Shown here: one piece after another, positions 37,356 through 46,157 of the stretch
Layout of the letters: every line of letters starts with the position of its first letter
Position numbering within the stretch: position 1 is the stretch's first letter
DNA from: Campylobacterales bacterium
Lineage (GTDB): Bacteria; Campylobacterota; Campylobacteria; Campylobacterales; QNZT01
NCBI GenBank assembly: GCA_024278835.1
Contig: JAJRSK010000050.1
Span: 1 to 46,663, forward strand
DNA length: 46,663 nucleotides
Reading direction: 5' to 3'
Position numbers and translations under genes: made by a program
The notes under the pieces: model-generated
The model's database searches: none
Told to the model about the DNA's origin: nothing
What the model saw: the letters and a program-made list of their open reading frames with translations, nothing else

Positions 37356-38150
37356 ATGAAAACAATTATTTTTATCATGATAGTAGCACAAACACTACTT
37401 GCAAGTGAGTACTTTGCCAAGGCAGAACCGGTAGATACTTTCTTTCTCAAAGCAGCGGTCAGTGGGCAAGTGGTGAAGGTCGATGAGAGTCAAGAGGGTA
37501 AGATATCAGATGGTACAGTCGTTATCATGATAGATGATAGAGTCGATGCGATGGAGCTTGAAGCGACCAAAGAGAAGCTAGGATTCTTACATAGCAATAT
37601 CAAACTCACCAAACAATCCGTCGCCAATGCCTACAAATCGATGAAAATTCAAAAACAAAATTATGCACGCGTGGAGCATCTCTCATCATACACACGGGTA
37701 CAAAAAGATGCAAAACTTCTCTCCACTATCTCGGCGACAAACAGCTATATCCAAGCCAAAAGCACACTAGAAAACCTCAAAACCCAAGAGGCAGATATGA
37801 AGGTGCGTATCGCCACACTAGAGGATAGAATCTCCAAGAAAAATATCCGTCTCAAAAAGGGGCTCTTTCTCTACAAACTCTATCCTAATGTGGGGGATTT
37901 TGTAACGATGGGTGCGCCTTTGCTTGATAGTGCGGACATCTCCAAAGCACGCCTGACTATCTATGTCACAAAAGAGGATTTAGAAGGCATCGAAAATAAG
38001 AAAATTTACATCAATGACAAAGAGACTGCCTACAAGATAGACAAACTCTGGCGCATAGCCGATACGAAAAATATCTCCGCTTATAAAACAGAGATAGTCA
38101 TCGACAAGCCTGCGCTTTTTTCTACGCTGATGAAAGTAGAGTTTAAGTGA
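37356..38150 (+). CDS. HlyD/membrane-fusion-like periplasmic protein
   Basis: A 264-residue exported protein. After a signal peptide (MKTIIFIMIVAQTLLAS), AAVSGQVVKVDESQEGKISDGTVV is the first half of a lipoyl-like domain, residues about 70-165 form a coiled-coil hairpin, and LYPNVGDFVTMGAPLLDSADIS is the second lipoyl half, followed by a beta-barrel start (RLTIYVTKEDLEG). This is the adaptor (MFP) layout of tripartite efflux or type I secretion, but shorter than usual and with no pump or outer-membrane gene beside it. Two palindromes encode IMI. The stop overlaps the next gene's start (TGATG). Confidence 0.72.
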   Translation: MKTIIFIMIVAQTLLASEYFAKAEPVDTFFLKAAVSGQVVKVDESQEGKISDGTVVIMIDDRVDAMELEATKEKLGFLHSNIKLTKQSVANAYKSMKIQKQNYARVEHLSSYTRVQKDAKLLSTISATNSYIQAKSTLENLKTQEADMKVRIATLEDRISKKNIRLKKGLFLYKLYPNVGDFVTMGAPLLDSADISKARLTIYVTKEDLEGIENKKIYINDKETAYKIDKLWRIADTKNISAYKTEIVIDKPALFSTLMKVEFK

Positions 38151-39883
38151 TGAAGCGTACTGCTTGCCCACTTGATTGTTATGATGCCTGTTTGGTTATC
38201 TACGAAGATGGCAAATTAAAAGGGGACAAAGCTCACCCCACGACACAAGGATACCTCTGCCCAAATCTCAATACTTATCTTGCAACACCACGCATAGATA
38301 AGCCACGATATAAGGGTGAAGAAATCTCAATGGAGCGTGCTTTGGAGATACTCCAAGAGCAGTTAGAGAGCTATCATGATAAGCCCTCTTTGTACTTCAA
38401 AGGGCAGGGGAATTTTGGGCGGATGCAAGATATCACAAGCCTCTTTTTCAAAGCGTATGGTGCTACTTTTACGCGAGGTTCTCTGTGTGATGGTGCGGGG
38501 GAAGCGGGGATTATGGAGGGAAGGGGTGCCAATCTCTCTATGCCACCTGAGGAGATAGCCAAGGCGGAGGTCGTCGTGGTCTGGGGGAGAAATATAGAGA
38601 CAAGCAACTCCCATATGATGCCTTATATAAAGAAGAAAATCATCATCGTCATAGACCCTGTTGAGACCCAAATCGCTAAAAAAGCAGACTTACATCTACA
38701 GATACAACCGCGTTCTGACCTATTTGTCGCGATATTGATGGCGAGGTTTGCTTATATCGATGTGATGGAGGATGAAGCATTTATCGAGGAGAGGGGAGAG
38801 GAGTGGGATTATTTTGTGGATTTTATACGCTCTTATCCTATGAAAAAATTGATGCGTCGCTGTGGGATACCTGCAGTGGATATCATCACGGCACTACTTT
38901 TGATAGAGGGTCGAAAGACAGCATTTTTGGTGGGTGTTGGGGTACAAAAGTATAGCCATGGGCACTCTGTGCTTCGGATGATTGACTCTTTTGCTGCGAT
39001 GATGGGGAAGTTTGGTAAAGAGGGGTGCGGGGTGAGTTATCTAGGCAACTCTGGCTTTGGCTTTGAAAATCCCTTTGTCAAAGCTAAAAAAACGGTGCCT
39101 ATACCTACGGTGGACTTTGGCGCGTATGATACTGTTTTTATCCAAGGTGCCAACCCCGCCAATCAGATGCCACGCAGTGCCAAAGTGATAGAGGGGCTCA
39201 AAAAAGCCAAGTTTGTTAGCTATTTTGGGCTTTATGAAAATGAGACTTCAGCGCTTGCTGATTTGGTCATCCCTGCTAAAAACTTCTTGGAAAAAGAGGA
39301 TGTGAGGTTTTCGTATGGGCATCACTATATCGCCAAGATGGCAAAGCTAGAAGAGGGTGATATAGGGATTTCAGAGTATGACCTGACGGCAAGATTGATG
39401 GAAAAGTTTGGCTATGAAAAGCTAGAAGAGAGTGCTGTTTATATAGAAAAAATAGTTGATTCAAATGCAAGAGATACGGGTGATTATAAAGTCTCAAAAT
39501 CCTATGATGGCACACCCTATCATGATAGGTTCTACACTGATGATGAAAAGTTTATTTTTGTTGATGAGATAGAAGATGATGGTTTGCGAGGTTTGGGGTA
39601 TTTTCTCATCACACCAAAGTCAAAATATTCACTCAACTCACAATTTAAACGCGCCTCTTTTGCCCACTTGCCTCCTTGTGCTGGATACAGTGATGGTGAT
39701 AGTGTCATGATAAGTTCACAGTATGGGCAGTATGAGTTTAAAGTAAAGGTGGATGAGCGTTTGAGAGATGACTCTATCCTTATCTATTCGGGTACTCCGG
39801 GAGTCAATTATCTCACGCCTGATAAATTGAGTGAAGAGGGAGAAAGTGCTATCTTTCAAGATGTAAAAGTGACACTAGAGTAA
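38150..39883 (+). CDS. Molybdopterin oxidoreductase with N-terminal 4Fe-4S site
   Basis: A 577-residue member of the DMSO reductase superfamily. The N-terminal RTACPLDCYDACL and the later GYLCPN supply the four cysteines (C6, C10, C14 and one near 40) for a 4Fe-4S cluster. KGQGNFGRMQDI, GSLCDGAGEAG, VVWGRNIETSNSH, QGANPANQMP and the C-terminal SQFKR...HLPPC segments are cofactor-binding regions. No Tat signal is seen, so it is likely cytoplasmic, and it is shorter than respiratory enzymes. Substrate cannot be assigned. The ATG at 38150 overlaps the previous stop; a GTG three bases earlier is the alternative. Confidence 0.85.
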   Translation: MKRTACPLDCYDACLVIYEDGKLKGDKAHPTTQGYLCPNLNTYLATPRIDKPRYKGEEISMERALEILQEQLESYHDKPSLYFKGQGNFGRMQDITSLFFKAYGATFTRGSLCDGAGEAGIMEGRGANLSMPPEEIAKAEVVVVWGRNIETSNSHMMPYIKKKIIIVIDPVETQIAKKADLHLQIQPRSDLFVAILMARFAYIDVMEDEAFIEERGEEWDYFVDFIRSYPMKKLMRRCGIPAVDIITALLLIEGRKTAFLVGVGVQKYSHGHSVLRMIDSFAAMMGKFGKEGCGVSYLGNSGFGFENPFVKAKKTVPIPTVDFGAYDTVFIQGANPANQMPRSAKVIEGLKKAKFVSYFGLYENETSALADLVIPAKNFLEKEDVRFSYGHHYIAKMAKLEEGDIGISEYDLTARLMEKFGYEKLEESAVYIEKIVDSNARDTGDYKVSKSYDGTPYHDRFYTDDEKFIFVDEIEDDGLRGLGYFLITPKSKYSLNSQFKRASFAHLPPCAGYSDGDSVMISSQYGQYEFKVKVDERLRDDSILIYSGTPGVNYLTPDKLSEEGESAIFQDVKVTLE

Positions 39884-39893
39884 AGGAAAAAAT

Positions 39894-40169
39894 ATGAAAA
39901 AGATACTGATACTTGCGATGATACTACTACTAAGCAGTGGCTGTGCCAATAAAAAACTCCTCACCTATACAGGAGCCGGGCTAGGTGCGGCTGGTGGTGC
40001 GATGCTAGGTGGAATGTTTGGCATGGTGGCATCTGGTGCGCTAGGTGGTGGAGATTTGGACACGAAAGGAAAGATTATCTTGCCACTTAGTATCCTCATC
40101 GGGGGTGCCCTAGGTGCAGGTGGTGGCATGGCACTTGGTAGTGGTTTGGATCAGGCGATATCGGATTAA
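39894..40169 (+). CDS. Glycine-zipper lipoprotein
   Basis: A 91-residue outer-membrane-type lipoprotein. The signal MKKILILAMILLLSSGC gives a lipobox Cys at residue 17. Two glycine-zipper blocks follow (GAGLGAAGGAMLGGMFGM and GGALGAGGGMALG), each long enough to cross or insert in a membrane. Similar proteins modify outer-membrane integrity or stress resistance; no exact role can be read. AAAGGA precedes the start by 8 bases. It is 10 bases after the molybdopterin enzyme. Confidence 0.8.
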   Translation: MKKILILAMILLLSSGCANKKLLTYTGAGLGAAGGAMLGGMFGMVASGALGGGDLDTKGKIILPLSILIGGALGAGGGMALGSGLDQAISD

Positions 40170-40264
40170 GGCTATATTTTTGCATTATGAAAAGTGTTCT
40201 TATGATTCTGCGTTGTGCTCCATGAAATATGCTGTTTGAACAGGCAGACATCGTCGTCACAGCG

Positions 40265-40426
40265 TTGCACCCCAGCTTTGAGTGGGAGTTTTTAGGGGCT
40301 TAGCTCTATACCTGTTTTTAGGAATGCTTTGTCGTATTCGAAGTAGATTTTATTATTTTTTGTAGCTAATGTGCCTACTTTTTGGGTGGTTGATTGGGTT
40401 AGGTGGATGGTTGGGTTAGGTGTCAT
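40265..40426 (-). pseudogene. Decayed N-terminus of a HipA-family toxin kinase
   Basis: An ATG at 40426-40424 directly follows the reverse transcriptase stop. It opens a 44-residue frame, MTPNPTIHLT...QKVGTLATKNNKIYFEYD...AFLKTGIELSP, closed by TAA at 40294-40292; beyond the stop the same frame continues KLPLKAGVQ before the likeness ends. VGTLA...YFEYD..FL..G..LSP-KLPLK is the N-terminal domain of HipA serine/threonine kinases. The rest of hipA is missing. With the HipB-like gene at 42016-42297 this shows an ancestral hipBA pair whose toxin is dead. Bases 40170-40264 between it and the next gene show no other feature. Confidence 0.8.
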
Positions 40427-42019
40427 TCAATTCCCAAATCCATCTACAATAAAACTTATTTTCTGTTTTTTCATACTTTTCCACTCATCTTTTAATAATC
40501 CGACTGTTAATACTTCATAAATAAATATCCAATACTCATCAATATCATATAATAAGCTTTTAGCTAATTCTTTATATTTTTTTCCTAATGTAGTAGTATT
40601 AAAATTAGTTGATCTTGAAAACTTTTTATCATGTAAGTATGCTAGTAGCATAAATACGGCATCTCTATTTTTATCTGCTATTTTAAATAAATCACCAGAT
40701 ATTTTAAAATTATTTTTTATTGCAAAATATACTGCATAACTCATAGCTTCATATCGCTTTTTATCTTTACCCATTTTAAAAATATTCTTTGATATTTGTT
40801 CAATGTCTTTGGCAGGAACTTTAAAAGATTCAAAAATATTTTTATCTAATAAAGGTATCAAATAAGGATAAAGTAAAATTAAGTGGTGCACTGTGTTGAT
40901 AAAATATTTTTTTGCATTGTTAGTCAGAGATTTATTTGATAAGACTTTAATTGTGTAGTTTAGGATTGCTGAGTTATCTTTGTTCTTTTTCATTAAATCT
41001 AATGCTATATCCAAAAAGGCTCTAACTTCTCTTAGTTTTAACTTTTCATCACCTGAAAATATAAATGTATTAAGTTTTCGAATCCAATGTTCAGTAGATG
41101 CAAGAGGTAATTCTAGGATTTCAGTTTTTTTATGATTTAATACAAGGTTAAATTTTTTCAATTCTGAGGACAAATCAATTAAAAAATCTTCAGCCTTATT
41201 GTATGTTTCTACATAACAGTCGTAATCATCAATATTTCTTATATAATCATATTTTTCTGATAGAACTCTATCTACACACACTAAAACTATTTCAGATACA
41301 AGATTTGAAGAATGAGGTCCTATCAAAATGCCGTGGGTCTCAGCTTCTTTTTGATTTCTTATCACTTTATCGATTTTATTATACCATTCACTATCATTTG
41401 TCATAGTTGCTTTTGCACTACTTTTGCCAACTAATGCCCAAGGTATAGAATGACTATATACACTTGGAAAGCAGTTTGATATATCAGCCTTAACGATAAA
41501 TCTTTTACCTATCATTAATTCTGGTTGTGGATAATCATCAGTACAAAAATTCTTATGGTTCATTTCAAATAAATGATTCACCATTAAACTTGGATAATCA
41601 TCTAAATCAATTTCATCCATATCTTGATAGCAGGTTTCAAATATTTTTAAGCTATTATCAATTTTTCTAATATGAATTCGACTAATTTTGTGCTTATTAT
41701 TTTTTGTCTTATCTTTAAAATGAACTAGTAACTTATCCCAATTGTCCTTTAATACTTTACACTGATTTCTATATGCAATAGGGTGTGGTATAGCTAATAT
41801 TCTAGGTATATTTATATTTCTCATGTTTTCATAGTTGACATATTTTCTAGGCTTATTTTCAAAAGTAAATTCTTTAGGTGGATTTTTACAAAAATCGAGA
41901 AATGATTCTGAAGATAAAAAAGGAGGGATTTTGTCTGAAAACATTCCGTAGCCTAATAAACCATCGAAAAGCTCATTACTTGTTATTTCTATTAAATTAT
42001 CATAATATGTTTTTTTCAC
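40427..42019 (-). CDS. Reverse transcriptase, Abi/UG (defence-associated) type
   Basis: A 530-residue RT. The N-terminal RNIPRILAIPHPIAYR-type stretch (INIPRILAIPHPIAYRNQC, residues 69-87) is typical of Abi/UG-clade enzymes. Motif A is KADISNCFPSVYSH (D179), motif B GILIGPHSSNLVSE (230-243), motif C RNIDDYD (D264, D265), and motif D/E LVLNHKKTEI (292-301), so catalytic acids are intact. Residues about 320-530 form an all-helical C-terminal region with no recognised domain. There is no group II intron maturase or retron hallmark. It starts with GTG in a four-base overlap with the HipB-like gene and its stop abuts the hipA remnant. AT-rich, with no palindrome copies. Probably a phage-defence RT; the subclass is not assigned. 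Confidence 0.85.
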   Translation of the reverse strand: MKKTYYDNLIEITSNELFDGLLGYGMFSDKIPPFLSSESFLDFCKNPPKEFTFENKPRKYVNYENMRNINIPRILAIPHPIAYRNQCKVLKDNWDKLLVHFKDKTKNNKHKISRIHIRKIDNSLKIFETCYQDMDEIDLDDYPSLMVNHLFEMNHKNFCTDDYPQPELMIGKRFIVKADISNCFPSVYSHSIPWALVGKSSAKATMTNDSEWYNKIDKVIRNQKEAETHGILIGPHSSNLVSEIVLVCVDRVLSEKYDYIRNIDDYDCYVETYNKAEDFLIDLSSELKKFNLVLNHKKTEILELPLASTEHWIRKLNTFIFSGDEKLKLREVRAFLDIALDLMKKNKDNSAILNYTIKVLSNKSLTNNAKKYFINTVHHLILLYPYLIPLLDKNIFESFKVPAKDIEQISKNIFKMGKDKKRYEAMSYAVYFAIKNNFKISGDLFKIADKNRDAVFMLLAYLHDKKFSRSTNFNTTTLGKKYKELAKSLLYDIDEYWIFIYEVLTVGLLKDEWKSMKKQKISFIVDGFGN

Positions 42020-42297
42020 TTTCTATCTCCCACTACCTCATCAATATTTCCAAACCTTTCCTCCACCTCACAAAGTTTTTCAAACCCATCCAAACACTCC
42101 AACACCAAAGCTACTTTTAAAAGCGACTCCAAAGAGATTTGTCCAGAAGATTCAAATCGTTTGATGGAGCCTAAGCTTACATCACTTCTTTTTGCCAACT
42201 CTGCTTGGGTGAGTTTCATTGCTCGTCTGTGTGATCTAAATTTTGACCTTAAAGTCTCTTGCATCTGTGCAGGTGTAGAAGATAAAAAAGATAACAT
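42016..42297 (-). CDS. HipB-like XRE-family repressor
   Basis: A 93-residue protein with a helix-turn-helix of the Cro/C1 type at about residues 22-60 (LTQAELAKRSDVSLGSIKRFE). The sequence around it (MKLTQAELAKRSDV, SLESLLKVALVLECLDGFEKL) matches antitoxins that partner HipA kinases. It should dimerise and repress its own promoter. GAGGAAA lies 8 bases before the ATG, and a perfect inverted repeat overlaps the promoter. Instead of hipA, the gene now heads an operon with a reverse transcriptase; a hipA fragment survives beyond it. Confidence 0.85.
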   Translation of the reverse strand: MLSFLSSTPAQMQETLRSKFRSHRRAMKLTQAELAKRSDVSLGSIKRFESSGQISLESLLKVALVLECLDGFEKLCEVEERFGNIDEVVGDRK

Positions 42298-42321
42298 ATT
42301 AGCTGTTTCCTCTATTTTTGG

Positions 42322-42347
42322 TTTATTATAGCTAAAATATTAGCTAT
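42322..42347 (-). promoter_or_regulatory. Promoter and operator of the hipB-RT operon
   Basis: Arms ATAGCTAA (42328-42335) and TTAGCTAT (42340-42347) form a perfect inverted repeat with a four-base centre. On the minus strand its inner edge merges with a TATAAT -10 box, about 30 bases before the hipB start, so bound repressor would cover the promoter. A further TTAGCT half-site lies at 42299-42304, next to the start codon. Confidence 0.65.
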
Positions 42348-42409
42348 CGTAAACCCATTATGCCAACTTCCTCATCAAGTGATTCTTAAAAGAACGGCTC
42401 AGTATTTTA

Positions 42410-42919
42410 TCAAAACTCCCCAGACACCCCAATCCCATAGCGTCTTCCTATCATGATAGGGTTTACTGCTATCCCCGAAGCGGTTGTAACGGCATAGGTG
42501 CTCAAAACCCCTATCGCTGCGCCAGCCAAGACATCTTCTAGGTAGTGTTTATCTGCTTGTACGCGTGTATATCCTGTATAGGCGGCAAGGGCATAGGCAG
42601 CGAGTCCATAGTTTGTGCCGTAGCGTTTGTGGATGAAAGAGGCGGCTTGAAAGGTGACGGAGGTGTGTCCAGAGGGGAAGGAGTTCTCATCGCTGCCATC
42701 GGGGCGTGTTTTGTCGATGGCGTATTTTAGTGCTAGGGTTGTGGCGAGGTTTGTGCCTGCACTTTTGTAGAGTTGTACCCTGCCTTGAGCATCATCATGA
42801 TAGAAGGTCGTGGCAAATGCCGCAGCGGGTAGAAGCAATAAGAGCGCATCTCCTGATTTTTCGAGAGTATCCGCGCTTAGTTGCTGTAGGAGTAGGGGAA
42901 GGAGTAATAATTTTTTCAT
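42410..42919 (-). CDS. PAP2-family phosphatase
   Basis: A 169-residue membrane or periplasmic acid phosphatase of the PAP2 superfamily (lipid phosphatase or related). The signal MKKLLLLPLLLQQLSA is followed by the three catalytic blocks: KYAIDKTRP (65-73), FPSGHTS (81-87) and R119...H125...D129 in YTRVQADKHYLEDVLAG. Possible substrates are undecaprenyl pyrophosphate, phosphatidate or lipid A phosphates. Short for the family, consistent with one core domain. It is divergent from mutY, with a palindrome copy (42921-42930) in the 40-base gap; further copies inside the gene encode IMI and a near-copy YHDD. Confidence 0.88.
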   Translation of the reverse strand: MKKLLLLPLLLQQLSADTLEKSGDALLLLLPAAAFATTFYHDDAQGRVQLYKSAGTNLATTLALKYAIDKTRPDGSDENSFPSGHTSVTFQAASFIHKRYGTNYGLAAYALAAYTGYTRVQADKHYLEDVLAGAAIGVLSTYAVTTASGIAVNPIMIGRRYGIGVSGEF

Positions 42920-42959
42920 ATATCATGATAGTTTATATCGCCTTACTATACAATGAAGT

Positions 42960-43913
42960 ATGCAGTTAAAAAAGATACATCAAAAACTCCATGCGTGGTA
43001 CAAGGTATATGGACGGCATGATTTGCCGTGGCGCAACACTACAGATGCTTATCATATCTATATCTCTGAGATTATGTTGCAGCAGACACAGGTAAAGACG
43101 GTCTTGGAGCGGTACTATTTTCAGTTTTTGAAGCGTTTTCCTACTTTGCGTGACTTAGCCAAAGCACCAGAAGATGATGTCCTAAAGATGTGGGAAGGGT
43201 TGGGGTACTATACCCGTGCGCGTAATCTTCACGCTTGTGCCAAGTTGACCCAGTCTCGTTTGCCTGACTCTTATGATGCCTTATTAAAGCTTCCTGGCAT
43301 CGGGAAAAATACAGCCGCAGCCCTTTGTGCCTTTGCCTACCACCAACCATTAGCAGTCATGGAAGCCAATGTCAAACGGGTCTTATCACGCATCTATGCT
43401 TATGAAAATGCTAGTGATAGCGTACTCCAAGAGGCAGCTTTATCGCTCTTAGATAAGAAAAATCCTTATGACTATAACCAAGCGATGATGGATATCGGTT
43501 CACTACTTTGCACGCCAAAAAAACCGGGTTGCTCACTCTGCCCGTTTGCTAGTATATGTAAGGCCTACGATGAGGGGTATTTTCTTTATCCTGTAAAAAA
43601 GAAAAAAGTTGTGCCCATTCGAGAAGAGAAGTGGCTAGTAAGAACTTGGCAGAATAGTGTCGCTATGAAGCAGCGTCAAGGGAAATTTCTTCATGGTTTA
43701 TGGGGATTTGAAAAACTAGATGATTATCATGATAGTGTCTATATAGGAGATGTTACACAGACATATTCACATTTCAAGCAAGTTGCAAAAATCTATCATA
43801 GCACAGTTAAAAATAGTGACAAATTTTTTACGCTTAGCCAACTCGATACCTTAGCACTATCAGGAATAGACAAAAAGGTGGTAAATTTATTAAAAGTTAA
43901 AAAAATCTTATAG
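42960..43913 (+). CDS. mutY: A/G-specific adenine glycosylase MutY
   Basis: Removes adenine mispaired with 8-oxoguanine. The N-terminal LPWRNTTDAYHIYISEIMLQQTQV holds the catalytic Glu (SEIMLQQTQ, written here in part), LLKLPGIGKNTAAALCAFAY is the helix-hairpin-helix, and CTPKKPGCSLCPFASIC is the Cys-x6-Cys-x2-Cys-x5-Cys 4Fe-4S loop. The residue equivalent to the catalytic Asp of LDGNVxRVL is Glu here (VMEANVKRVL). A short NUDIX-like C-terminal domain follows. At 317 residues it is slightly compact. A palindrome copy near the end encodes YHD. Confidence 0.92.
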   Translation: MQLKKIHQKLHAWYKVYGRHDLPWRNTTDAYHIYISEIMLQQTQVKTVLERYYFQFLKRFPTLRDLAKAPEDDVLKMWEGLGYYTRARNLHACAKLTQSRLPDSYDALLKLPGIGKNTAAALCAFAYHQPLAVMEANVKRVLSRIYAYENASDSVLQEAALSLLDKKNPYDYNQAMMDIGSLLCTPKKPGCSLCPFASICKAYDEGYFLYPVKKKKVVPIREEKWLVRTWQNSVAMKQRQGKFLHGLWGFEKLDDYHDSVYIGDVTQTYSHFKQVAKIYHSTVKNSDKFFTLSQLDTLALSGIDKKVVNLLKVKKIL

Positions 43914-43971
43914 ATTTTAACTATATATAAAGTTAAATATTTTATAATGATTAAAAATTAAAAGGAACTAT

Positions 43972-44298
43972 ATGAAGAACTTATCAGATGAAGCACTACT
44001 AAAACAACTCGGTTATACAGAAACATCAAACGGCATACAAGAACAACTTAAAAATATAATTAGTAAGACATCAGGTTATGAAGAGATTAAACCACACCTT
44101 TTAGCACTTCATGACAACTTAAGACAGCATGACTCTTTTGTAGCACTCTCTTCATCAAAAGACTTTTTTAAAATTAAAAATGAGAAAAAATCTGAGGAAG
44201 CAGAAGAGTATATACACAAATGGGCAAATAAGTACAAAGTTAACTTAGAGAAAGTAGCAGGCAAAGAGACCTACTACATTATAGGGCAATTAGCCTAG
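43972..44298 (+). CDS. Unknown 108-residue protein
   Basis: A soluble, charged, mostly helical protein ([20 protein letters not shown] in the middle, then a lysine/glutamate-rich helix [21 protein letters not shown]). No known domain, signal or membrane segment is seen. A TATAAT box (43943-43948) and AAGGA ribosome site precede the ATG, so it has its own promoter. It ends in a four-base overlap with the convergent leuA gene. I do not recognise a family. Confidence 0.7.
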   Translation: MKNLSDEALLKQLGYTETSNGIQEQLKNIISKTSGYEEIKPHLLALHDNLRQHDSFVALSSSKDFFKIKNEKKSEEAEEYIHKWANKYKVNLEKVAGKETYYIIGQLA

Positions 44299-45845
44299 AT
44301 GCCCCCTCTAGCTCTTGCCCTGTTGGTATCTTTACTAGCAAGGTAAGCGTTGAGTGCTGAGACATAGGCTCTGGCACTTGCGACCATCGTATCGATGTTT
44401 AAGCCATGTCCAATGACGGCAGGTTTATTTCCTTCAAATATCACTTTTACCACGACACGCGCTAGGGCATCTTTGCCTTCTGTGACAGCATTGACTTTGT
44501 AGTCGGTTAATTCCCCATCGATACCACTTATCCTATCTACTGTTTTAAAGATAGCATCCATGGTGCCGTTGCCTATGCCCGCATCGGTGATGATTTCATC
44601 TTCAAACTCTACCGAGAGGGCGGCACTAGGTACGCCATTCATGCAGTCGTTGATTTGTAGATTTATCAGTTTATAGACTTGCTCTACCTTGACGATTTCA
44701 TCAGTGATAATAGCACGCAAATCATCGTCAAATATCTCTTTTTTCTTATCTGCAAGTATTTTAAAACGCTCAAAAGAGTGGTTTAACTCCTCTTCACTCA
44801 AGTTAAAGCCTAAACTTGCGATTTTATCAGAAAAAGCATGACGCCCTGAAAGCTTACCAAGTACGATAGTATCGGCATTATTGAGCCCTATATCTTCTGG
44901 TTTCATGATCTCATAGGTCTCTTGGTGTTTAAGAACCCCATCTTGGTGGATACCACTCTCATGGGCAAAGGCATTTTTCCCTACGATGGCTTTGTTAGGT
45001 TGTGGTGATATGCCAGTAATATTGGCGACCATCTTTGAAGCAAGGAGAATCTCTTTTGTATGGATGTTCGTATCATAGCCTTCAAAGTAATCCGCGCGTG
45101 TTTTAAGCGTCATGACTATCTCTTCTAGTGCAGCATTTCCTGCACGCTCACCCAGACCATTTATCGTACATTCTACTTGTCTTGCCCCATTTTGAATGGC
45201 AGCAAGGGAGTTTGCTACCGCCAATCCCAAATCATTGTGACAATGCACAGAGATGATAGCGCGCTCTTGGACAAAATCACTCAACTCTTTTATCATGATA
45301 CCTATCTCATTTGGCAAACGATAACCGACGGTATCGGGGATATTTAGGGTTGTTGCACCCGCTTCTATGACCGCGTCAAGAATCTCTTTTAAAAATCCCA
45401 TCTCACTACGTCCTGCGTCTTCACAAGAAAACTCTACATCATCGGTAAATGTTTTGGCATACGCTACAGACTCAACGGCACGGCGAATCACTTCATCTGG
45501 TGCCATCTTGAGTTTGTATTCCATATGGATAGGGCTTGTGGCGATGAAGGTATGGATACGTTTATGCTTGGCAGTGGCGATGGCATCACCAGCTGCTTTG
45601 ATATCACGACTCACGGCACGTGCAAGTGAGCAGACAGTACTTGTTTCTACTGCGTCTGCTATCTTGGCGATGGCTTCAAAGTCTCCGGGGCTTGCTGCGG
45701 CAAAACCAGCTTCGATGATGTCTACATGGAGTTTTTCTAGTTGCAGGGCAATTTGGATTTTTTCTTCCATATTCATGGAAGCACCGGGGCTTTGCTCCCC
45801 ATCTCTTAAGGTAGTGTCAAATATTTTGATAATTTTGTTCGACAT
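44295..45845 (-). CDS. leuA: 2-isopropylmalate synthase
   Basis: First committed step of leucine biosynthesis: condenses acetyl-CoA with 2-ketoisovalerate. The start at 45845 ([20 protein letters not shown]) has AGAAGAGAAA just upstream; an earlier ATG at 45884 adds 13 unrelated residues. [17 protein letters not shown] holds the metal Asp, [13 protein letters not shown] and [13 protein letters not shown] the His ligands and catalytic residues, and [14 protein letters not shown] the C-terminal part of the barrel. A LeuA dimerisation/regulatory domain follows from about residue 385, so leucine feedback is likely. At 516 residues it is the usual long form. Confidence 0.95.
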   Translation of the reverse strand: MSNKIIKIFDTTLRDGEQSPGASMNMEEKIQIALQLEKLHVDIIEAGFAAASPGDFEAIAKIADAVETSTVCSLARAVSRDIKAAGDAIATAKHKRIHTFIATSPIHMEYKLKMAPDEVIRRAVESVAYAKTFTDDVEFSCEDAGRSEMGFLKEILDAVIEAGATTLNIPDTVGYRLPNEIGIMIKELSDFVQERAIISVHCHNDLGLAVANSLAAIQNGARQVECTINGLGERAGNAALEEIVMTLKTRADYFEGYDTNIHTKEILLASKMVANITGISPQPNKAIVGKNAFAHESGIHQDGVLKHQETYEIMKPEDIGLNNADTIVLGKLSGRHAFSDKIASLGFNLSEEELNHSFERFKILADKKKEIFDDDLRAIITDEIVKVEQVYKLINLQINDCMNGVPSAALSVEFEDEIITDAGIGNGTMDAIFKTVDRISGIDGELTDYKVNAVTEGKDALARVVVKVIFEGNKPAVIGHGLNIDTMVASARAYVSALNAYLASKDTNRARARGGI

Positions 45846-45890
45846 AATTTCTCTTCTTTTAGATTTTATGCGATTATAGTGCATCTAAGG

Positions 45891-46157
45891 TTAAATTTTC
45901 TCTTTATCCTTTTTTGCTCTCTTCTGATTGAGTTTTTTGAGGATATCTTCTGCCTTCTTGACGTGTAAGGCGATGATATCTAGTTCTTCATTTAATGCTT
46001 CCTCTTTGATGTGCTCTTTGACCGATTGGGTTAGTTCTTCGTGTTTTAATTTTAATTTCTTTAAAAGAACAGTTACAGATTTTCTTTTGCTTTTTACCTC
46101 TAAGTCATCTAGACCTAGGTATTCTTTAATCTTGGATATAAACTTTTTTGTTTTCAT
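45891..46157 (-). CDS. Small coiled-coil protein of unknown function
   Basis: An 88-residue, very basic and helical protein (KRKSVTVLLKKLKLKHEELTQ, then EELDIIALHVKKAEDILKKL). It looks like a cytoplasmic coiled coil. Its start overlaps the end of the preceding gene by four bases, so it is translated with it; a link to the presumed Na/Pi cotransporter is likely by position only. No family recognised. Confidence 0.7.
   Translation of the reverse strand: MKTKKFISKIKEYLGLDDLEVKSKRKSVTVLLKKLKLKHEELTQSVKEHIKEEALNEELDIIALHVKKAEDILKKLNQKRAKKDKEKI

Noticed and set aside
40394-40422. Direct repeat TTGGGTTAGGTG, two copies with five bases between, taken at first as a possible RT-linked RNA or att site
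   Set aside because: It falls in the first codons of the hipA remnant (Pro/Thr/Asn-rich), and only two copies are present.
40427-42019. Retron or group II intron origin of the reverse transcriptase
   Set aside because: No msr/msd-like upstream RNA fits between hipB and the RT (they overlap), motif C is IDDYD, and there is no maturase X or HNH domain.
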